NCBI GenBank assembly: GCA_963814955.1
Contig: CAWFEX010000011.1
Coordinates: 124,001 to 188,000 of the forward strand
From: DATCJA01 sp963814955
Lineage (GTDB): Bacteria; Acidobacteriota; Vicinamibacteria; Vicinamibacterales; UBA2999
Direction of reading: 5' to 3'
DNA length: 64,000 nt
Position 1 is the stretch's first letter. Each line of letters begins with the position of its first letter. Below the pieces are notes generated by a model. The model saw nothing but the letters and a program-made list of their open reading frames with translations, had not been told where the DNA came from and did no database searches. Below, piece by piece: positions 61,603-64,000 of this stretch. Made by a program: the position numbers and the translations under genes.

Positions 61603-62076
61603 GTGGACGCGGAGGTCGCGCAGCTTCTTGCGATCCTCGATGCCGCCTACGATCGCAAGTCCTGGCACGGCACGAACCTTCGCGGTTCGCTTCGCAGCTT
61701 GACGGCTCACCAGGCCGCGTGGCGACCCTCGCCTGGCCGCCACAACATCTGGGAGCTGGTGGTACATGCCGCGTATTGGAAGTACACAGCGCTGCGACGC
61801 ATGACCGGCGCGCGACGGGGGTCTTTTCCCTTGAAAGGGTCAGACTGGTTCGTTCGGGGCGACAAGCCGAACGACGCCGCGTGGCGCGACGATGTAGCGC
61901 TCCTCGATCACATGCATCGATCGCTGCGCGACGCGGTGGCGGCGCTCTCCAGACGAGCGCTCGGCCACACGCCGCGCGGCAGCAAGGTGAGCAACTTCGC
62001 GCTGCTGTCCGGCGTTGCCGCGCACGACCTCTATCACGCCGGACAAATTCAGTTGTTGAAGAGGCTTCAGAAGTAA
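61603..62076 (+). CDS. DinB-family protein (cytosolic)
   Basis: 157 residues from a GTG at 61603, one base after the trxB stop. DinB-type helices with metal histidines: RHNIWELVVHAAYWKYTALR and AAHDLYHAGQIQLLKRL near the end. Unlike the DinB protein at 20889 it has no signal peptide. Operon position after trxA-trxB fits the thiol-linked chemistry proposed for the family. Its last 10 bases overlap the convergent barrel gene. Confidence 0.85.
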   Translation: MDAEVAQLLAILDAAYDRKSWHGTNLRGSLRSLTAHQAAWRPSPGRHNIWELVVHAAYWKYTALRRMTGARRGSFPLKGSDWFVRGDKPNDAAWRDDVALLDHMHRSLRDAVAALSRRALGHTPRGSKVSNFALLSGVAAHDLYHAGQIQLLKRLQK

Positions 62077-62624
62077 CGTTTGACGCCGAAGGTGAGCGTC
62101 ATACCGGTCGCGTCCGGCAGACCCGGCGGATCGCTGACGACGTCCCATCGCAACTCGCCCTTGAGTGTGGTGAGCGCGGTCGCGAAATATTCGACGCCGC
62201 CGCCGAAGTTGAGTCCTCCCCGCGTTTCTCCTTCGGGATCCGGTCGCTCGTCCAGAATGAGCCGTACGAAATACGCGCCAGCACCTGCCGTGACGAACGG
62301 GTGCCACACACCCATTTCCCAGTTATAGACACCGTTGAACAGGAGCTTGAATTGCCGGAAGTGATCCTCGGTTCGGCCGTTGACGCCGGGGTCGGTCCAG
62401 ACCAACATGAAACGGCCGCTCAGTCGCGGCGTGAAGTACCACTCGCCGAAACCATCCACGGTTACAGCACTCTCAAACGCGTCGTCCGGGAAAAACGCAC
62501 CGATGTCGATCCCTGCAGCGAGCATCCCCTCGTCAGGCGTCTGCGCAGAAGCGGGTAAAACGTTCCCAACGAGTAGCGCCAGCATGCAGATGAGTTGGAA
62601 GTGTCGAGTCATGCAGGCCGCCAA
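62067..62624 (-). CDS. Outer-membrane beta-barrel protein
   Basis: 185 residues (181 from the ATG at 62612, which I slightly favour). Signal peptide HFQLICMLALLVGNVLPASA. The remainder alternates strands typical of a small 8-stranded barrel (GFGEWYFTPRLSGRFMLVW, WHPFVTAGAGAYFVRLIL, FGGGVEYFATALTTLKGELR) and ends with an aromatic residue, GVKRYF, the outer-membrane assembly signal. No enzyme motif. Confidence 0.82.
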   Translation of the reverse strand: MAACMTRHFQLICMLALLVGNVLPASAQTPDEGMLAAGIDIGAFFPDDAFESAVTVDGFGEWYFTPRLSGRFMLVWTDPGVNGRTEDHFRQFKLLFNGVYNWEMGVWHPFVTAGAGAYFVRLILDERPDPEGETRGGLNFGGGVEYFATALTTLKGELRWDVVSDPPGLPDATGMTLTFGVKRYF

Positions 62625-62663
62625 AGCAACCCGACTGCCATCGTGTGCAAAAGTGAGAAATGA

Positions 62664-63732
62664 CTAAGCAGCGCGATCTATCCACCCCCCGCCAACGACG
62701 ACGTCGTCGTCATAGAAGACGACTGCCTGGCCTGGCGTGATCGCCGCCTGCGGCGAATCGAAGACGAGCTCGGCGCATCCATCGTGGAGCGCCCGAACTC
62801 GCCCGGCGGCAGCACGATGGCGGTGCCGAATCTGCGCCGTCACGCTCAGCCACGTGGTTGGCGGATCGACCGAAATCCAGTTCACCCCTGACGCGGTCAG
62901 AGTCTCCTGGTCGAGTGCGGTTCGAGGACCAACCGTTACGGTCCCGGAGTGCGCGTCGATCTTCAGCACGTAGAGGGGAGCAGGGCTCGACACGCCGAGT
63001 CCCTTGCGCTGGCCGACGGTGTAGCGATGCACGCCATCGTGTGTCCCGAGCACACGCCCATCCTGATGAGCGATTGTCCCTCCAACCATGGCAGATGGCT
63101 GGTGCCGTGCGACGAACGATGCGTAATCTCCATCGGGCAGAAAACAGATTTCCTGGCTGTCGGGCTTGTCGGCCACACGGAGACCGAGTCGCCGAGCCTC
63201 GGCCCGCACCTCCGGCTTGGTGAGCGTCCCGACGGGGAAGTGCGCGCGCCTGAGCTGATCCTGAGTGAGCGAGAAGAGGAAGTACCGACTGATCCTTGTG
63301 CGAGTCGGCACTCCGTCGCAGCAGCACACGCCCACCTGCTGTCTGCTCGACCCGGGCGTAATGTCCAGTCGCAACGCCATCGGCGCCAAGCCCTCTCGCA
63401 CGGTCGAGCAGCGTCGCGAATTTCAGGTCGCTGTTGCAGTGGGCGCACGGCAGCGGGGTGCGGCCGGATGCATACTCCCGAACGAAGTTCGACACGACCG
63501 TGTCGTGGAACTGGCGCTCGAAATTCAAAATGTAATGGGGAATTCCCAGCGCGGCGGCGACCCGGCGAGCGTCATACAGATCGTCGAGCGTGCAGCAACT
63601 GCCGAACGGCTGACTGCCGCTCTGATCGTATAGCTGCATCGACATACCAATGACGTCGTGACCCTGCTGTGCAAGCAGGGCGGCGGCGACCGATGAATCG
63701 ACGCCGCCGGACATCGCAACCACAATTCTCAT
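62664..63732 (-). CDS. mnmA: tRNA 2-thiouridylase MnmA, interrupted by one frame error
   Basis: ATG at 63732 begins RIVVAMSGGVDSSVAAALLA (PP-loop), then YDQSGSQPFGSCCTLDDLYD, PCAHCNSDLKFATLLDRARG and ATGHYARVEQ, ending SADSHKDQS. Near 63283-63286 (GTCGGTAC on the reverse strand) the frame shifts, and the next frame reads YFLFSLTQDQLRRAHFPVG, SQEICFLPDGDYASFVARH with the catalytic Cys, HRYTVGQRKGLGVSSP and the C-terminal domain. Deleting one G gives the normal 355-residue enzyme. It 2-thiolates tRNA wobble uridine with sulfur from a cysteine desulfurase, whose gene is immediately upstream. As mnmA is normally indispensable, the break is probably an assembly error. Confidence 0.95.
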
Positions 63733-63757
63733 GTTGGCAGATCGGGCTGTTGGAGGT

Positions 63758-64000
63758 TCACACGCGTGCCGGAGTACGCGTCAAATTCCTCAGCTTTTCG
63801 ACAATTCCTGGAAGAATTGCCACGACCCGGTCGATCTCGGCCTCCGTGTTGGCGGCCCCCAGGCTGAAGCGGATGGAATTCTGCGTCCGGTGCGCCGGAA
63901 AGCCCATGGCCTTGAGCACGTGCGACGGCTCGAGCGTGCCGGACGAACAGGCCGACCCGGTTGAGACCGCCACCCCTTCGAGATCGAGCGCGATGAGGAG
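63758..64000 (-). CDS. iscS: Cysteine desulfurase, C-terminal part (start outside window)
   Basis: The reverse frame is open to the window edge, reading LLIALDLEGVAVSTGSACSSG, the persulfide Cys loop of NifS/IscS proteins. Then HVLKAMGFPAHRTQNSIRFS and LGAANTEAEIDRVVAILPG, the C-terminal helix pattern. About 80 residues are visible. It supplies sulfur for tRNA thiolation (mnmA, 25 bases downstream) and iron-sulfur clusters. I cannot distinguish IscS from NifS here. Confidence 0.9.
   Translation of the reverse strand, partial: LLIALDLEGVAVSTGSACSSGTLEPSHVLKAMGFPAHRTQNSIRFSLGAANTEAEIDRVVAILPGIVEKLRNLTRTPARV

Overview
The window looks like one contig of a GC-rich Acidobacteriota genome, most likely class Vicinamibacteria. 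The clearest marker is a secreted protein of the VWFA-related acidobacterial family (51134-52393). Supporting signs are many secreted c-type cytochromes and beta-propellers, PEGA, cupin and DinB proteins, a subtilase with a long NIVWG repeat tail, and small GC-rich intergenic palindromes. No phage, insertion sequence, CRISPR array, rRNA or tRNA was recognised. Taxonomy is inferred from protein character only.

Layout. 1-8 kb: an LVIVD propeller (cut by the window edge), a degenerate metallo-beta-lactamase-fold protein, a PEGA protein, then a gene-poor stretch (about 3.2-4.9 kb) of small genes and direct repeats. Next come a miniature sigma-54-AAA-like protein, a receiver-like protein, a secreted phosphatase and a GH99-like protein. 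8.2-13.8 kb: a tripartite tricarboxylate transporter operon (HbpS/GlcG-like protein, Gfo/Idh/MocA dehydrogenase, TctC, TctB, TctA, quinone oxidoreductase). 13.9-27.2 kb: exported redox and hydrolytic proteins, namely a cytochrome c/YVTN protein, a PQQ dehydrogenase, a phenylalanine hydroxylase, two MBL-fold proteins, a SoxC/SoxD-like sulfite dehydrogenase pair, a diheme cytochrome and a cupin. 27.3-34.7 kb: a signalling block of a hybrid histidine kinase, a stripped-down kinase-like protein, an NtrC-type regulator and a GGDEF-EAL protein. The hybrid kinase and the GGDEF-EAL protein share the same kind of N-terminal membrane domain. 34.8-43.9 kb: a GNAT, the NIVWG-repeat subtilase, an exported methyltransferase, a metallopeptidase/ATP-grasp pair, PepF and a possibly kinase-like membrane-anchored protein. 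44-64 kb: mostly housekeeping genes (arginase, hemY, hemE, rpiB, DacA-like, fdhE, glgA, trxA, trxB, mnmA, cysteine desulfurase) with an orphan DNA methyltransferase, a LysR regulator, an M20 peptidase and several small unknowns.

Reading caveat. At least seven otherwise intact genes, including mnmA, are broken by a single frame change, and each is repaired by deleting one base. I read these mainly as uncorrected one-base insertions in the assembly rather than true gene decay, and I annotate each as one gene with the break marked.
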